This document shows, in pieces, positions 27,839 to 38,700 of a DNA stretch of 64,000 nucleotides. The stretch is from an uncultured Prevotella sp. (GTDB lineage: Bacteria > Bacteroidota > Bacteroidia > Bacteroidales > Bacteroidaceae). Location: positions 26,028 through 90,027 of the forward strand of contig NZ_CALMHT010000072.1 in NCBI RefSeq assembly GCF_937863835.1, in the 5' to 3' direction. Below the pieces are notes generated by a model that was not told the DNA's origin, searched no databases, and saw only the letters and a program-made list of their open reading frames with translations. Position 1 is the first letter of the stretch; each line of letters begins with the position of its first letter. The position numbers and the translations under genes were made by a program.

Positions 27839-30712
27839 ATGAAGAAATATTTGATCACGATTTTGTTCGCGCTGATGATAGCGGGAACTCATGCGCAAAT
27901 AATGGATGCATTCAAAGGTGTCTTACCTGTAACGGATAAGTCGGATGTCGTCAGTCTGAACGGAACATGGAAATTCATGCTCATACGCGGGCTTGACTAT
28001 AGCCGTTGTGGGGATTTTTATCAAAACAGTTATGATGATAGTTCATGGAATACAATTCATGTCCCTGCCAATTGGGATGCCATAGGACTGACGGAACCTA
28101 AATATGGAAGTCCTGACAGTCTGACGGGATTACATCGCACTACATTTATTGTACCTCGTCAATGGAAAGGACAACATACGTTTCTTAGGTTTGACGGCGT
28201 ATTGTATGGTTATGATGTTTGGGTAAACGGAAAATATGCCGGTAAATGGGAATCCGCTTTCAATACATGCCTGTTTGATGTTACTCGTTTTGTTGACTAT
28301 GATACGGTTAACACTCTTGCCGTCAGGGTATATACGAAATGTAAAGGTTCTGATTTTGATTGTAATGATGACTGGGCACCAGTTGGAATCTTCAGGGATG
28401 TTACGATGTTTCCGATACCTGATCTGCATTTTAGTGATATCACTATACGCACAGACCAACTCGGTCGGAACAGTGCCACGGTATCTTACGATTTGAAAAT
28501 ATCTTCGTTTGATAAACAGAAAATTCGCAATGCAAATGTAGAAGCTTCCATTTTTGATAAAGAAGGTCGAAAGGTGGGGACCTTTAATATTCCTATAAAA
28601 GATACTGTTACAATGCATAAGGAACTGGTATTTACAGATCCGCATTTATGGACAGCCGAAACACCATATCTGTACAATCTGGAACTTACACTGTATAGTG
28701 GCAACAAATCCATACAGAGGGTAACAAAGAAATTCGGTATAAGGAAGACGACCATTGAGGGGAGAGTATTCAAGCTCAATGGCATCGCTTTTAAAATACA
28801 TGGCGTAACATTCCATTCCACAGATCCTATGACAGGTAAAGTAATCAGCGAGGCTTCACTAAAAAAAGACTTAAAAATGATGAAAGCAGCGAACGTAAAC
28901 TATATTCGCACATCTCATTATCCACAGCCTCCAATATTTTATGACTTGTGCGATTCTCTTGGAATGTATGTGATAGATGAAGTTCCTTTCGGATATGGGG
29001 ACAAGAATCTTTCTGATTCTACCTATCAGGATATACTGCTCACACGTGCCAAGGCTACGGTAGAGAGAGACAAGAATCATCCCTGCGTTATCGTCTGGAG
29101 CATAGGTAATGAAAACCCTCTTACTCCGATTTCGGAAGTCACAGGACAATATGTGAAAAAAATAGATCCTTCTCGTCCTATCTGTTATCCGATGGTAGGT
29201 AGCTATTTCGCCAAACGGAATTTTGATATGCCTTCTTTTATCGATATATATTCACCACATTATCCATCTGCTGATAAGATAACACAATATGATAAAAAGA
29301 CGACGAAACCAATAATCTTTACAGAATACAGTCATTCTTTGGGACAATCTTTTGAAGATCACAAACCTCGTTGGGAGGCTATGTATGCAGCTACGGCGGT
29401 AACCGGTGGCAGTGTCTGGGAATGGGTTGACCAAGGAATGCCATTCAAGGCGAAGAGAACGGATTTTTACCAATGGACCGATAGCGTCTGGACTAGTACG
29501 GAAGGCGGATTTATGATGTGTGGAAATAAGGGTACTGATGGCATATTATATGCAGACAGAACACCGTTACCTAATTATTATGAATTGCAGCGTAATTATG
29601 CACAAGCTCAGGTAGTAGATTCTGTTTTCACGATAGCATCTGATAATCGCTCCATACCTATTACGATAAGGAACAGATATGATTTTATCAATTTGAAAAA
29701 TAATATCAGATTCAATTGGTTCTTGACAGCAGATAATGATACAATACAGAATGGCACTTTTACGACCGATTGTATGCCTCACGACCTGGTTACATACAAT
29801 ATAAAATTGAATGCTGACAGAATACCTTCGCAAAAATTGATGATGTTACATGTTGATGTTATAAATCATGATGGACTAAAACTCAATAATCAAGTATTGA
29901 TGATGTCAGGTAACTCTTCTGTGACAGAGCGACTTCTGTCTTCCGGTGTTGGCAGTGCCTCGCCATTTGACTATATACAAAGAGGACCGTTAATGAGAGT
30001 CGGCCGTAAAAGTACCATAGCTGAGGATATAACGACGAAAGGCAAGCGATTGACCAAATATCTGATGGATATAAAATCCAAAGATAAATCTCATTATGTG
30101 TATGAGAATGATTCTATTAAAATAAGTGGTATCGTGAATTGTACTAAGTACAAAAAGACTGTCAAAGTGGACTATAAATTAATACCTGAAAAATCAAAGA
30201 ATCTGTTATTGGAAACGGGTTTGGCATTCCTTTTAGATAAAAATCTGTCGAAAGTACAGTGGATTGGTTATGGTCCTTATGCTTCATATCCTGGTAAGAT
30301 GTGCTCGAACAGTTATGGATTCCATTCTATGCAGGAGGGAGACTTATACTTTGAAGGTAACAGAATGGGGGTAGATGCTGCAATTATTACAGATGACAAT
30401 GGTAACGGTATCATGATAATATGTAAGGATGGAAAAATTAACTTTGAACAGACAGACAAAGGTATTGTATTGACTTATAATTCTTATGTTTCAGGTCTGG
30501 GACCTAAATCGGGTCTTACTCATTATGCTGTTTATGCAGATAAGTTAAAGGAGATATCTGGTTCTTTTTATCTTTGTAAAATAAATAGTATGGATATACT
30601 GAAGTTAAAGGGATTGTTTGTTAACCCACAACAAGTGAAAAAGGTTTTCAATCCGTTCCGTTCTCAGTATGACACATACTTATTGAAATTCAATAATATT
30701 TTGAGTGAATAA
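27839..30712 (+). CDS. GH2 glycosidase, LacZ-like architecture (probable beta-galactosidase)
   Basis: This 957-aa exported enzyme has a signal peptide ending 'AGTHAQ' (~20). Domains in order are a GH2 jelly-roll ('SLNGTWKFMLIRG', 'FLRFDGVLYGYDVWVNGKYAGKWESAF'), an Ig-like domain, a TIM barrel with acid/base Glu in 'VWSIGNENPL' (~422) and nucleophile Glu in 'IIFTEYSHSLG' (~494), and a C-terminal beta-galactosidase small-chain-type region with 'WIGYGPYASYPGK'. The five-domain LacZ layout suggests exo-beta-galactosidase activity on galactan or arabinogalactan side chains. GH2 also includes glucuronidases and others, so substrate remains open. It is a single-gene unit facing the convergent GH27. 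Confidence 0.9.
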   Translation: MKKYLITILFALMIAGTHAQIMDAFKGVLPVTDKSDVVSLNGTWKFMLIRGLDYSRCGDFYQNSYDDSSWNTIHVPANWDAIGLTEPKYGSPDSLTGLHRTTFIVPRQWKGQHTFLRFDGVLYGYDVWVNGKYAGKWESAFNTCLFDVTRFVDYDTVNTLAVRVYTKCKGSDFDCNDDWAPVGIFRDVTMFPIPDLHFSDITIRTDQLGRNSATVSYDLKISSFDKQKIRNANVEASIFDKEGRKVGTFNIPIKDTVTMHKELVFTDPHLWTAETPYLYNLELTLYSGNKSIQRVTKKFGIRKTTIEGRVFKLNGIAFKIHGVTFHSTDPMTGKVISEASLKKDLKMMKAANVNYIRTSHYPQPPIFYDLCDSLGMYVIDEVPFGYGDKNLSDSTYQDILLTRAKATVERDKNHPCVIVWSIGNENPLTPISEVTGQYVKKIDPSRPICYPMVGSYFAKRNFDMPSFIDIYSPHYPSADKITQYDKKTTKPIIFTEYSHSLGQSFEDHKPRWEAMYAATAVTGGSVWEWVDQGMPFKAKRTDFYQWTDSVWTSTEGGFMMCGNKGTDGILYADRTPLPNYYELQRNYAQAQVVDSVFTIASDNRSIPITIRNRYDFINLKNNIRFNWFLTADNDTIQNGTFTTDCMPHDLVTYNIKLNADRIPSQKLMMLHVDVINHDGLKLNNQVLMMSGNSSVTERLLSSGVGSASPFDYIQRGPLMRVGRKSTIAEDITTKGKRLTKYLMDIKSKDKSHYVYENDSIKISGIVNCTKYKKTVKVDYKLIPEKSKNLLLETGLAFLLDKNLSKVQWIGYGPYASYPGKMCSNSYGFHSMQEGDLYFEGNRMGVDAAIITDDNGNGIMIICKDGKINFEQTDKGIVLTYNSYVSGLGPKSGLTHYAVYADKLKEISGSFYLCKINSMDILKLKGLFVNPQQVKKVFNPFRSQYDTYLLKFNNILSE

Positions 30713-30721
30713 GACATATTG

Positions 30722-30823
30722 ACTTCACCGTCGCGCGGGGGAATTTTCCTTGAAGGGAAATTTTTTATTCTTCAAGGGAATTTTATTTCCCTTGAGCGCA
30801 ATTTTTCTCGCACGACGGTGGAA
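30722..30823. terminator. Large compound hairpin between convergent GH2 and GH27 (bidirectional terminator or repeat)
   Basis: The outer arms TTCACCGTCGCGCG and CGCACGACGGTGGAA pair nearly fully. Inside are TTCCTTGAAGGGAA (self-complementary) and CAAGGGAA-TTTTA-TTTCCCTTG. The plus strand then runs into TTTTTTT at 30824-30830. It separates two genes that point at each other and fills almost the whole gap. Confidence 0.65.
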
Positions 30824-30829
30824 TTTTTT

Positions 30830-32419
30830 TTATTGTTTTATCAGTGTAAAACAGTCTATATCAGGCGCGAAGCAATAAGGACTGCCCATTTCTATCGTAT
30901 TATCACCTTTGACCAATTTTACATTCAGCGTAACAGATGCAATGCCTTTGTTATAGGGAAGAGTATCGAACTTGAAAATACGACCGTTTACAGAAACGGT
31001 CAGTTTTCGACCTTCTTTAGGTACATAATGGATGGTCATCATATAGTTACCGCCATCTATGCTGTACACATTGTCCCATTTGGCGATATTGTCTTTCTCA
31101 CCACCCAGGTTTATTACCCCCATACCACCGGATGCACCTTCGATAGGTGCGTATAGAACAGGTCTTTTTTTCTTACTGATATCATTATAGCAAGGCAGAT
31201 AAGCATTCTCTGCTTCGTATATAACCGGTTCTATGAGATATTCACCTTCTGCCTTCAATATCATTACACTTCTTGCCGGTAAGTCGGTAACGAGATTTTT
31301 CTTTATCGTTTTCAGATTCTTATGATGTATAAGGTCGCGCAATTTGATTTTGCCTCCTAAGCCGATTCTGTCAGTAGGGACAGAAAAATGACAGATTGTG
31401 TCAGAAGGATTGTAAAGGGCTATAGCGCGGATGGATCCGTGCCGATGAATGATATCTTTAGCCAATACATATCCATTTCCTACATGTTGTACGACATTGG
31501 CTTGCAATCCCAACGTGTCCTGATCGATGGCTATGAGTTCATTGTTCTTTAGCAGGGTAAGCGACGATGGTGAAATGCTTGTCAGGTCGCAACCGATGAG
31601 TAGGGGAGAACTCATGATGCACCACATTCCGAAATGCACTTCTTCTTCGTTCTGACTCAGACCGCGACCAATCTCAAGCATATCCATATCATTATAATGC
31701 CCGTCTTTGGCATAAGCGGAAAGATATAGGTTCTTATCAATGATATATTTTACAGAACTCCATTTGTTGCTTATATCTGAACTGATTCTCCATGAACTGG
31801 CGATGTCTTTAGCCCATGTTCCGGGGAAAGCCCAACGACAGATGTTAATCTGCACACCATTGCATCCTACCTTATTGATAACATTCCTTATTTCGGTATA
31901 TCTGCGCTGCTCATCCAGTTCTAGTTCTTGACCGGCTCCGCAATAGTCTATCTTGATAAAGTCGAACCCCCAGTCTTTGAAATACAATATGGCATCCTGC
32001 TCCTCATGACCATATAGTCCGGAACCTACACCGTTTTTATCCTTATCCCAAATAGAGCCGCACGTATTGCTTCCCGCATCTGAATAGATGCCAGCTTTGA
32101 GTCCGAGACGATGTATGTAATCAGCTACCGGTTTCATTCCGTCAGGAAAACGTTGCGGATGTGAATGCATGATACCAAGACTGTCGCGCCAACCGAAAAA
32201 ACCGTCATCAATATTGATGTATTTATATCCAAAATCCTTCAGTCCTGTATTGATGATGACATCAGCCTGCTTTCTGATTAAAGAGTCACTGATGTTTACC
32301 CTATAGGTGTTCCATGAACTCCATCCCATGATGGGGTGATTGGTTACGGAATACATAACAGTGGAAACGTATAATCCAGGTGTAAACAGCATCAGCAAAA
32401 AAAATCGTTTTACATTCAT
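30830..32419 (-). CDS. GH27 alpha-galactosidase with C-terminal carbohydrate-binding-like domain
   Basis: This 529-aa exported enzyme removes terminal alpha-galactosyl (or related) units. The track start at 32452 adds 11 residues; the ATG at 32419 opens directly on a hydrophobic export signal ('MNVKRFFLLMLFTPGLYVS'). The barrel shows 'PIMGWSSWNTYR', 'YINIDDGFFG', nucleophile Asp in 'FIKIDYCGAG' (~155) and acid/base Asp in 'WRISSDIS' (~214), then 'MDMLEIG' and 'MSSPLLIGCDL'. After the C-terminal beta domain, ~395-529 ('VIYEAENAYLPC', 'GGNYMMTIHYV') resembles a CBM6/35-type domain. It is a single-gene unit with its own promoter at 32485-32492. Confidence 0.93.
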   Translation of the reverse strand: MNVKRFFLLMLFTPGLYVSTVMYSVTNHPIMGWSSWNTYRVNISDSLIRKQADVIINTGLKDFGYKYINIDDGFFGWRDSLGIMHSHPQRFPDGMKPVADYIHRLGLKAGIYSDAGSNTCGSIWDKDKNGVGSGLYGHEEQDAILYFKDWGFDFIKIDYCGAGQELELDEQRRYTEIRNVINKVGCNGVQINICRWAFPGTWAKDIASSWRISSDISNKWSSVKYIIDKNLYLSAYAKDGHYNDMDMLEIGRGLSQNEEEVHFGMWCIMSSPLLIGCDLTSISPSSLTLLKNNELIAIDQDTLGLQANVVQHVGNGYVLAKDIIHRHGSIRAIALYNPSDTICHFSVPTDRIGLGGKIKLRDLIHHKNLKTIKKNLVTDLPARSVMILKAEGEYLIEPVIYEAENAYLPCYNDISKKKRPVLYAPIEGASGGMGVINLGGEKDNIAKWDNVYSIDGGNYMMTIHYVPKEGRKLTVSVNGRIFKFDTLPYNKGIASVTLNVKLVKGDNTIEMGSPYCFAPDIDCFTLIKQ

Positions 32420-32484
32420 GTCAGTAGTATTTATGTGTAGTAAGTATGTCAATCAATAGATTTTATAGATATTCTTTTCAGTGA

Positions 32485-32542
32485 CAAATATAATCATAAA
32501 AAGTATAGCGTTTTCATGAAAGTAGGAAAATATCGTTTTCAT
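32485..32542 (-). promoter_or_regulatory. Promoter of GH27 with two upstream direct repeats
   Basis: On the minus strand the -7 box TATATTTG is at 32485-32492, about 65 bp before the ATG. Two near-identical 12-mers, ATGAAAACGCTA and ATGAAAACGATA (plus-strand spans 32506-32517 and 32531-32542), sit upstream, 25 bp apart start to start. No canonical -33 box is present. The arrangement suits an AraC-type HTCS activator site. Confidence 0.45.
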
Positions 32543-32644
32543 AGTGCAAATTTAGCTCCTTATATATATTCAGATTAGCATTTTTATACAAGGATTTGTA
32601 TTTTCGTTCGAAAAAAGGTTGTGCATTCATCTAATACAAAAGTT

Positions 32645-32700
32645 GACCTTGCCAATAGACTATCAGTTTTGTAAAGTGATGTAAGTCCACTAGCAAGGTC
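32645..32700 (-). terminator. Long hairpin downstream of GH2, probable terminator
   Basis: GACCTTGC (32645-32652) is the exact inverted repeat of GCAAGGTC (32693-32700). A symmetric 3-nt internal loop is followed by a second stem, TAGACT with AGTCCA. On the minus strand AACTTTTG follows, a poor T-run. The rest of the 300-bp gap between the GH27 and GH2 genes holds the GH27 promoter and nothing else I can name. Confidence 0.45.
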
Positions 32701-32722
32701 TGTAATTCGTATGCTATGTTAT

Positions 32723-35602
32723 TTATTTGTTCGTTTTGCAGATAAACTGTGTCTCTGTTATTCTCAGATTATAGTTTCCTTTGTGAATCTTGTCATTGTT
32801 ATGCGAATCAACTTCTGTGATTGTCCCGAATGCATCGCCTGTTGTCGATGACCCCGACATCTTGATGGTGAATTTCCTAGCCTTTATTCCTTTGACAGGA
32901 ATATGGATGTAACCTAATGATTTAGGTGTAAATCCTTCCCAAATTTTTCTCCCTTCAGCCAAAACCGTTATGGGATAACTACGATAACGGAAGTCTACCA
33001 TTTTCAGACATATATTATCAATACAATTTTCTTCTGCCAATGTGTATGTTACCCATGCGTTCTCTATTTCCCCGTCACTGTTCCAACTGGAGAGCTCGTT
33101 TCCGTCATAAACATTGCTTGCAGTTTCTTGATTACTTCCAGCTTCTACCGACGCGATGGGAACATCCCTTCCACTTTGTATGAATGAAGGTGTATTAGGA
33201 GTTTCACCTTTATCAAGAATGCATTTTAATCCGTCGGCAGGGAAAGAACGACTAAGTCCGTCAATTGTTTTTACCGCAATTGTGTGTAAGGAGATAGACT
33301 CTTTTTGAAGTCCTTCGGCTGTTGCCGATAGCATGATATTACCGGCTTTTTTTGTGGAGCGCAACATCACTCTGTTGATACCGGATTCCACTGGTAGGGT
33401 GTCGCATAAGACATGATTCCATTTCCCTTGCGCTATACCACCGCGCCATTCTGCGTTACCCTTCAACGAAAACTTGATAAGACGATTGTCTAACGGACAG
33501 CGATATCCATTTTTATCGACTACCTCTACTTGTATAAGAGCAACATCGGCACCATCAGCTTTCCATCCAGTGGGGTTCTCTATCTTTGTTAGTTTCAGAT
33601 GATCAGGCTCACCTGCTGTGTGTAATGTGTATTGAGATACTTCGTCTCCGTTCGCATTATAACTGATAGCTGTCAATTCTCCACTCTCATAATTGACATT
33701 ATCAAATTCGTATAAGAATTTATATTGATGGATAGGTTTCTTGTATACTTGTATGCCGTTAAGAAACAGTTGGACGCTGTCGCTATTGGATACAACATAC
33801 ACTTTAGGTATAGTTTCACCTCTTTTGTAATTCCAATGTCCACAAATGTAAGTATGGGGTTTCAAATCATCAACCCATCCATCCCACATCACTTGATGAG
33901 CGAAAAATGCGTCTTTCTCTATTCTCATAGGGTCTACAACTCCACTTACCCTGTAGTTTTCAGCACTGCGGCCGTAAGTTTGCGTATCGCTGAATACAAT
34001 TTTCACACCGCCAGAGTTAACCTTAGTACCTGTACCAGGACGTTCCATCCAATAGTCGTACCAACGACGGATCAGTTCTACAGAGAATTCATCAGAATTA
34101 TGGTTGTAACTATCTGCTGGCTGACCTTTGTGAAGAGGACCGTCACCTTCTTTGTGATAAGGATAACTCCATGAATTCCAGTATTTCCTCAGTCCTTCGT
34201 CGCGGCAGTATTCCATCATCCACATCGGCTTCGTTTCGCTCTTGTTAATATATAACATTTCTCCACCATATTCGCTTTCCGGTATATCCAGCATCTCACG
34301 GCATCCTATGGCGCGTCCACCGTTAGGATCATACATATCCCTAATAGTTTTCATCTCTACCATGTGCTCCTTGGTAATGCTTTCGTTACCGCTTTCAATA
34401 AATATCACACTGGGATTATTCCTGTTATATATAATAGCGTCACGCATGAGGGCTACACGCTGATTCCATCGCTCCCCCTTGACGTCGCCTTCTCCGTCAC
34501 CGGCAGGCATCGCTTCTATCAGTCCTACGCGGTCGCAACTTTCGACATCTTGTTTCCATGGGGTGACATGCATCCATCTTACCACATTGCCACCACTTTT
34601 AACTTCCAAATTGTTTGAATAGTCACTCAGCCATGCTGGTGCAGACATCCCTATTCCCGGCCATTCGTTACTGGTGCGCTGAGCATAACCGTGAACCATC
34701 ATTACTCGGTCGTTCAGATAAAACATTCCATCAGAGAAGGCTGTTTTACGAAATCCTGTTACGGTCGTAACTGTGTCGTTGTTTATTATCGTTTTCACTC
34801 GATATAGATAACCATATCCCCAACTCCAAAAGTGTAGTCCGCCCATTGGCTTTTGGGTCTTCAATGTTACAGTCGAACCAGCTTTAATCATATAGTTGTT
34901 GTCTCCAAACCTCGCAATCTGTCTACCGTCATATTCTTCTATAATAACCGTATATTTAACATTCAGGTCTTTGCCGGATGTGTTTTTTATCTGACTTTCG
35001 GCATGCACTGTGGCTTTGTGTCCTTTGATGTCGTAATCGGTACCATACACATACACTCCTGTTGTTCCTAGATTGCTAAATAGAGGAAGTGTCTGATGAA
35101 TTGGCGGACATACATGCAACCATACGTTTTTAGGTAAACCACCGTAATTGGCATTGAATGCATTATTGTTCCATTGGTATGCCGAACCTGTTTCAATTGA
35201 TTTGTATTTCCAGTTGTTGTCTGTGCGGACTTCCAATAGGTTATCCCCCTTTTTTATATAAGGAGTAAGTTCAAATCCGAAAGCCATTACACCATTTTCA
35301 CTGATTCCCAGACGATGTCCGTTCAGCCATACTTCTGCAGCTTGTCTTGCGCCTTCGAATTCTATATATACCACTTGGCCATAGGCTGCTTTCGGCAACT
35401 TGAATTTTTTACGATACCAGACAATGGAGTCTGACATCTCATTTATTCTTACTTTGAACGATTCATCTTCGTTCCATGCATGTGGTAAGGTTACTTCCTT
35501 CTTGTTGTCAATAACCCATCCGCTGTTGAAATTGAAAGTAGTTCGCGCTTTTATTCCTATAACAGCAAAAAGGAATAGTGCAGCTAAAAGTGTTCTTTTC
35601 AT
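32723..35602 (-). CDS. GH2 glycosidase with C-terminal Ig-like and F5/8-type domains
   Basis: This 959-aa exported enzyme has a signal peptide ~1-19 ('LLAALFLFAVIGIKA'). It has an N-terminal sugar-binding domain ('VTLPHAWNEDES', 'YIEFEGARQAAEVWLNGHRLG'), an Ig-like domain, a catalytic barrel with acid/base Glu in 'FIESGNESIT' (~405) and a nucleophile Glu candidate in 'MWMMEYCRDEG' (~462), a GH2 C-terminal Ig region ('VYVVSNSDSVQLFLNG'), a bacterial Ig-like domain (~660-760) and a discoidin-like end ('SNVYDGNELSSWNSDG'). This layout is common in PUL GH2 enzymes acting on galactosides of plant polymers; specificity cannot be read from sequence. It is divergent from the HTCS gene, sharing the 188-bp control region. 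Confidence 0.88.
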   Translation of the reverse strand: MKRTLLAALFLFAVIGIKARTTFNFNSGWVIDNKKEVTLPHAWNEDESFKVRINEMSDSIVWYRKKFKLPKAAYGQVVYIEFEGARQAAEVWLNGHRLGISENGVMAFGFELTPYIKKGDNLLEVRTDNNWKYKSIETGSAYQWNNNAFNANYGGLPKNVWLHVCPPIHQTLPLFSNLGTTGVYVYGTDYDIKGHKATVHAESQIKNTSGKDLNVKYTVIIEEYDGRQIARFGDNNYMIKAGSTVTLKTQKPMGGLHFWSWGYGYLYRVKTIINNDTVTTVTGFRKTAFSDGMFYLNDRVMMVHGYAQRTSNEWPGIGMSAPAWLSDYSNNLEVKSGGNVVRWMHVTPWKQDVESCDRVGLIEAMPAGDGEGDVKGERWNQRVALMRDAIIYNRNNPSVIFIESGNESITKEHMVEMKTIRDMYDPNGGRAIGCREMLDIPESEYGGEMLYINKSETKPMWMMEYCRDEGLRKYWNSWSYPYHKEGDGPLHKGQPADSYNHNSDEFSVELIRRWYDYWMERPGTGTKVNSGGVKIVFSDTQTYGRSAENYRVSGVVDPMRIEKDAFFAHQVMWDGWVDDLKPHTYICGHWNYKRGETIPKVYVVSNSDSVQLFLNGIQVYKKPIHQYKFLYEFDNVNYESGELTAISYNANGDEVSQYTLHTAGEPDHLKLTKIENPTGWKADGADVALIQVEVVDKNGYRCPLDNRLIKFSLKGNAEWRGGIAQGKWNHVLCDTLPVESGINRVMLRSTKKAGNIMLSATAEGLQKESISLHTIAVKTIDGLSRSFPADGLKCILDKGETPNTPSFIQSGRDVPIASVEAGSNQETASNVYDGNELSSWNSDGEIENAWVTYTLAEENCIDNICLKMVDFRYRSYPITVLAEGRKIWEGFTPKSLGYIHIPVKGIKARKFTIKMSGSSTTGDAFGTITEVDSHNNDKIHKGNYNLRITETQFICKTNK

Positions 35603-35624
35603 ATTGTACGTTTATTAAACTGTG

Positions 35625-35632
35625 CAAAATTA
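35625..35632 (-). promoter_or_regulatory. -7 box of the GH2 gene (32723-35602)
   Basis: TAATTTTG on the minus strand, 22 bp before the ATG. It is preceded upstream by two ATGGGT-containing repeats at 35652-35667 and 35677-35690 and by no clear -33 box. Confidence 0.5.
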
Positions 35633-35762
35633 CATCTTTTGATTTATTATAATGGGTGGAAAATCGGTCTGCGGGGATGGGTAAATTCGGCTTTTTTATG
35701 AAAAAGACAGGTTAGGATAGACATTTTGGGCGTTTTTGTTTCCTACGAAAAGATTTTATACC

Positions 35763-35770
35763 TATCTTTG
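35763..35770 (+). promoter_or_regulatory. -7 box of HTCS gene 1
   Basis: TATCTTTG matches TAnnTTTG, 20 bp before the ATG at 35791. A TTTG lies 24 bp upstream, longer than the usual 19-20 bp spacing, so the promoter may be weak. Confidence 0.5.
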
Positions 35771-35790
35771 TTTTCAAACTTTTATACGAA

Positions 35791-38700
35791 ATGAGAAGAC
35801 TTGTAGCGCAATCATATTTAGTATTATTTTTATTGATGATATTTGTCGTCCCTGTCAATGCTTATCAGTTCGAACATCTGGGAATGGAAGATGGACTCTC
35901 TAATGGTTATGTCACCTCCATCGCCCAGGATGACAGAGGACAGATTTGGGTGGCAACAGTCATGGGATTGAATAGATTTGATGGACATACTTTTACCAGT
36001 TTTAATACTGATAATTCCAATATACCTGAAAATTATATATTAAATATCTGTCCAGACAAGACGGGACGCCTATGGATGTGTACGGAGAAGGGACTATTGT
36101 GTTATTATGATAATAAGACCATGAAGATTGTTATACCCAAGTGGCAGTTTGGACTAGGCGGGAAACCGTCTTTCATTAAGATATCCCCTGCATCTGATGG
36201 TGGATTGTGGTTTTTACGAACATCAGATTCTCCTGTCCATTATGATTTGCGAACGGGGGCGTTTAAATCTCTGTCTATTGAAAATAAGAAGGTATTCAAA
36301 GGATTTAAACAAAGTATTTTGGATGATGGAAAGGGACATTTGTGGATTGGATATGGAAAGTTGGGAGGACTTTGTGTCGTAAATATTAAATCAGGCCGTG
36401 TCCTGAGATATCGTCATAACAAGTTGGAAGCGGGTAGTCTGCCTGGTGACAATGTCTATACAATATTCAAAGATAAATCGGGTAATATATGGTTGGGAAC
36501 AAATCACGGTCTTGCGCTTTTTTTAAGCGGATCCCAACGCTTTATGACATACATACATCATGAAACAATGCCATTCTCGATTATGTCCGATCATATTTTC
36601 AGTATATCACAGTCTGCTGACGGCAAACTCTGGATAGGCTCTGATATAGGTGGCGTAAGTGTACTGGATATGCGCAACGGGGTGTGGCGAAATCCGCAAA
36701 AGGCCATTTTTAATAATATAACAGCGGGCATAGGTAACAAATGTTTATCTTCCCGTAATATCCATAGATTGTTTATAGATAACTTTGGTAATACATGGGT
36801 CGGCAATTTTGGCACAGGTCTTGATGTCATCAGACATCAGATGAGTCCTTTTGATTATCTTGGTACACAAGGAAATAGGTCTGGCGCACAAATGAAAGGT
36901 GATATTTGGAGTTTGTGCAGAGATGCAAATAATAATGTATGGGTGGGCGGTGAGAATGTCATATCCATGTTTTCTTTTGACCGTTTAAAACAGACTATAG
37001 ATTTGTCGAATTATCTTTCTCGTAGTTTTGCACAGGTGAGGACTTTATTGGATGATGGGGAAGGAAATTTATGGATAGGACTATATGACGACGGACTGCT
37101 GAAGATGAATCTGCCGACACATAAAATATCTCGTATGGGAATGCCGAAGTCCAATCTTGATGTCAATTGTATTAGTAAAGACAGGCGAGGCGTGATATGG
37201 ATAGGACATGAATATGGCATCATATCGTATCGTCAAGGTAGACAGAATAAAGAGGTTTATATAAATAAAATATTAGGTAATACAGCCGTATTTGGAATTC
37301 AATGCGACAAGACCGACAGACTATGGGTCGCAACATTGCAGAATGGTATATATATATTCGATAAGAATGGTACAATTCTGGAACACAAAACTGCCGGTAG
37401 AGGTCTCTCGGACAATAAAATATTCAATTTAAGTCAAGACAGATATGGTAGGATGTGGGCTTGTACCGACAAGGGACTCGATTGTTTTAGAAATTTGCAT
37501 CGGATACATGTCTATAATCTCAGGAATTCGCTAAGTAGCAACCATGTCTATGGGATTCAGGAAGACATGAACGGCGTGATGTGGGTGAGCACAGCAGATG
37601 GTATTTCGTCAGTTGATATACGTAAAGGTAAAGTCGTGAATTATGATCGGCGTTATGGCATACCGCAGAGCAGTTATGTAGATGGTAACGTAAAGTCGTG
37701 TATCACATCGGATGGAAAAATATATTTCGGATTGCGTGACGCCGTTGTTAGTTTCAACCCTGATATTGTGTTAGGTGTGAAGAATAATATTTCACCTTTC
37801 TTTATTACAGATTGTCGTATAATGAATCTGAAAGATGGAGAATATAGTATCATACCAAATATGGAAATAGGTGACAGTCCAGTTATAAAATTGGATTACA
37901 ATGAAAATACTATTAAGATTTCATTTAATATGTCAGACTTTTCGCAGAAGAATGGAGTTGAATATGCATATAAGATGGAAGGGTTGGGCGACTTATGGAC
38001 AAATATACATAATGAGAACAGTGTCGTTTTCCGCAACCTTCGATTTGGTGAATATACATTATATGTGAGGGCTCGGTTGAATGGTCAGTCTTGGAATAAT
38101 GTCAGAACGACATCTGTTCGCATAATTGTTTCTCCTCCATGGTGGTATGCCTGGTATTCTTGGCTGTTGTATGTAGTCGTTGTTATATTTGTTGTTTATT
38201 TTGTTTTTAAATTTTATCTTAAGAAAGTTCGATTGGAGGATTCTCTGCAGAAGGAAATAGATGAAAATCGTATACGACAGCAGCTTCATGAGGAAAAAAT
38301 GAACTTTTACACAAATATCGCCCATGAACTACGTACACCGCTTACGCTTATTCTAGGTCCTCTGGAAGACATCAAAGATGATTCGGAAATTGGTGGTAAG
38401 TTACAACGCAAAATAAAGTTGATTTACAACAGTGCCCTACGCTTGTCGACTCTTATTAATCAATTGATGGAATTCAGAAAATCAGAAACACATAACAGGC
38501 AGATAACCGTGCGTCGGGGAAATCTTTCTAGACTGGTAACAGATGTCGTTTCACATTATTCGGACATGAATAATAATGAAAATGTGAACGTAATTCTGAA
38601 GATAGAAGATGATTATGCCGTTTGTCTTTTTGATCCGGAGGTCGTTACTATTATTTTAGATAATCTGATATCTAATGCGTTAAAATATACCCCATACGGG

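Noticed and set aside
32518-32580. Short ORF (about 20 codons) upstream of GH27
   Set aside because: It overlaps the putative operator repeats, is on the opposite strand to the neighbours, and has no start signal.
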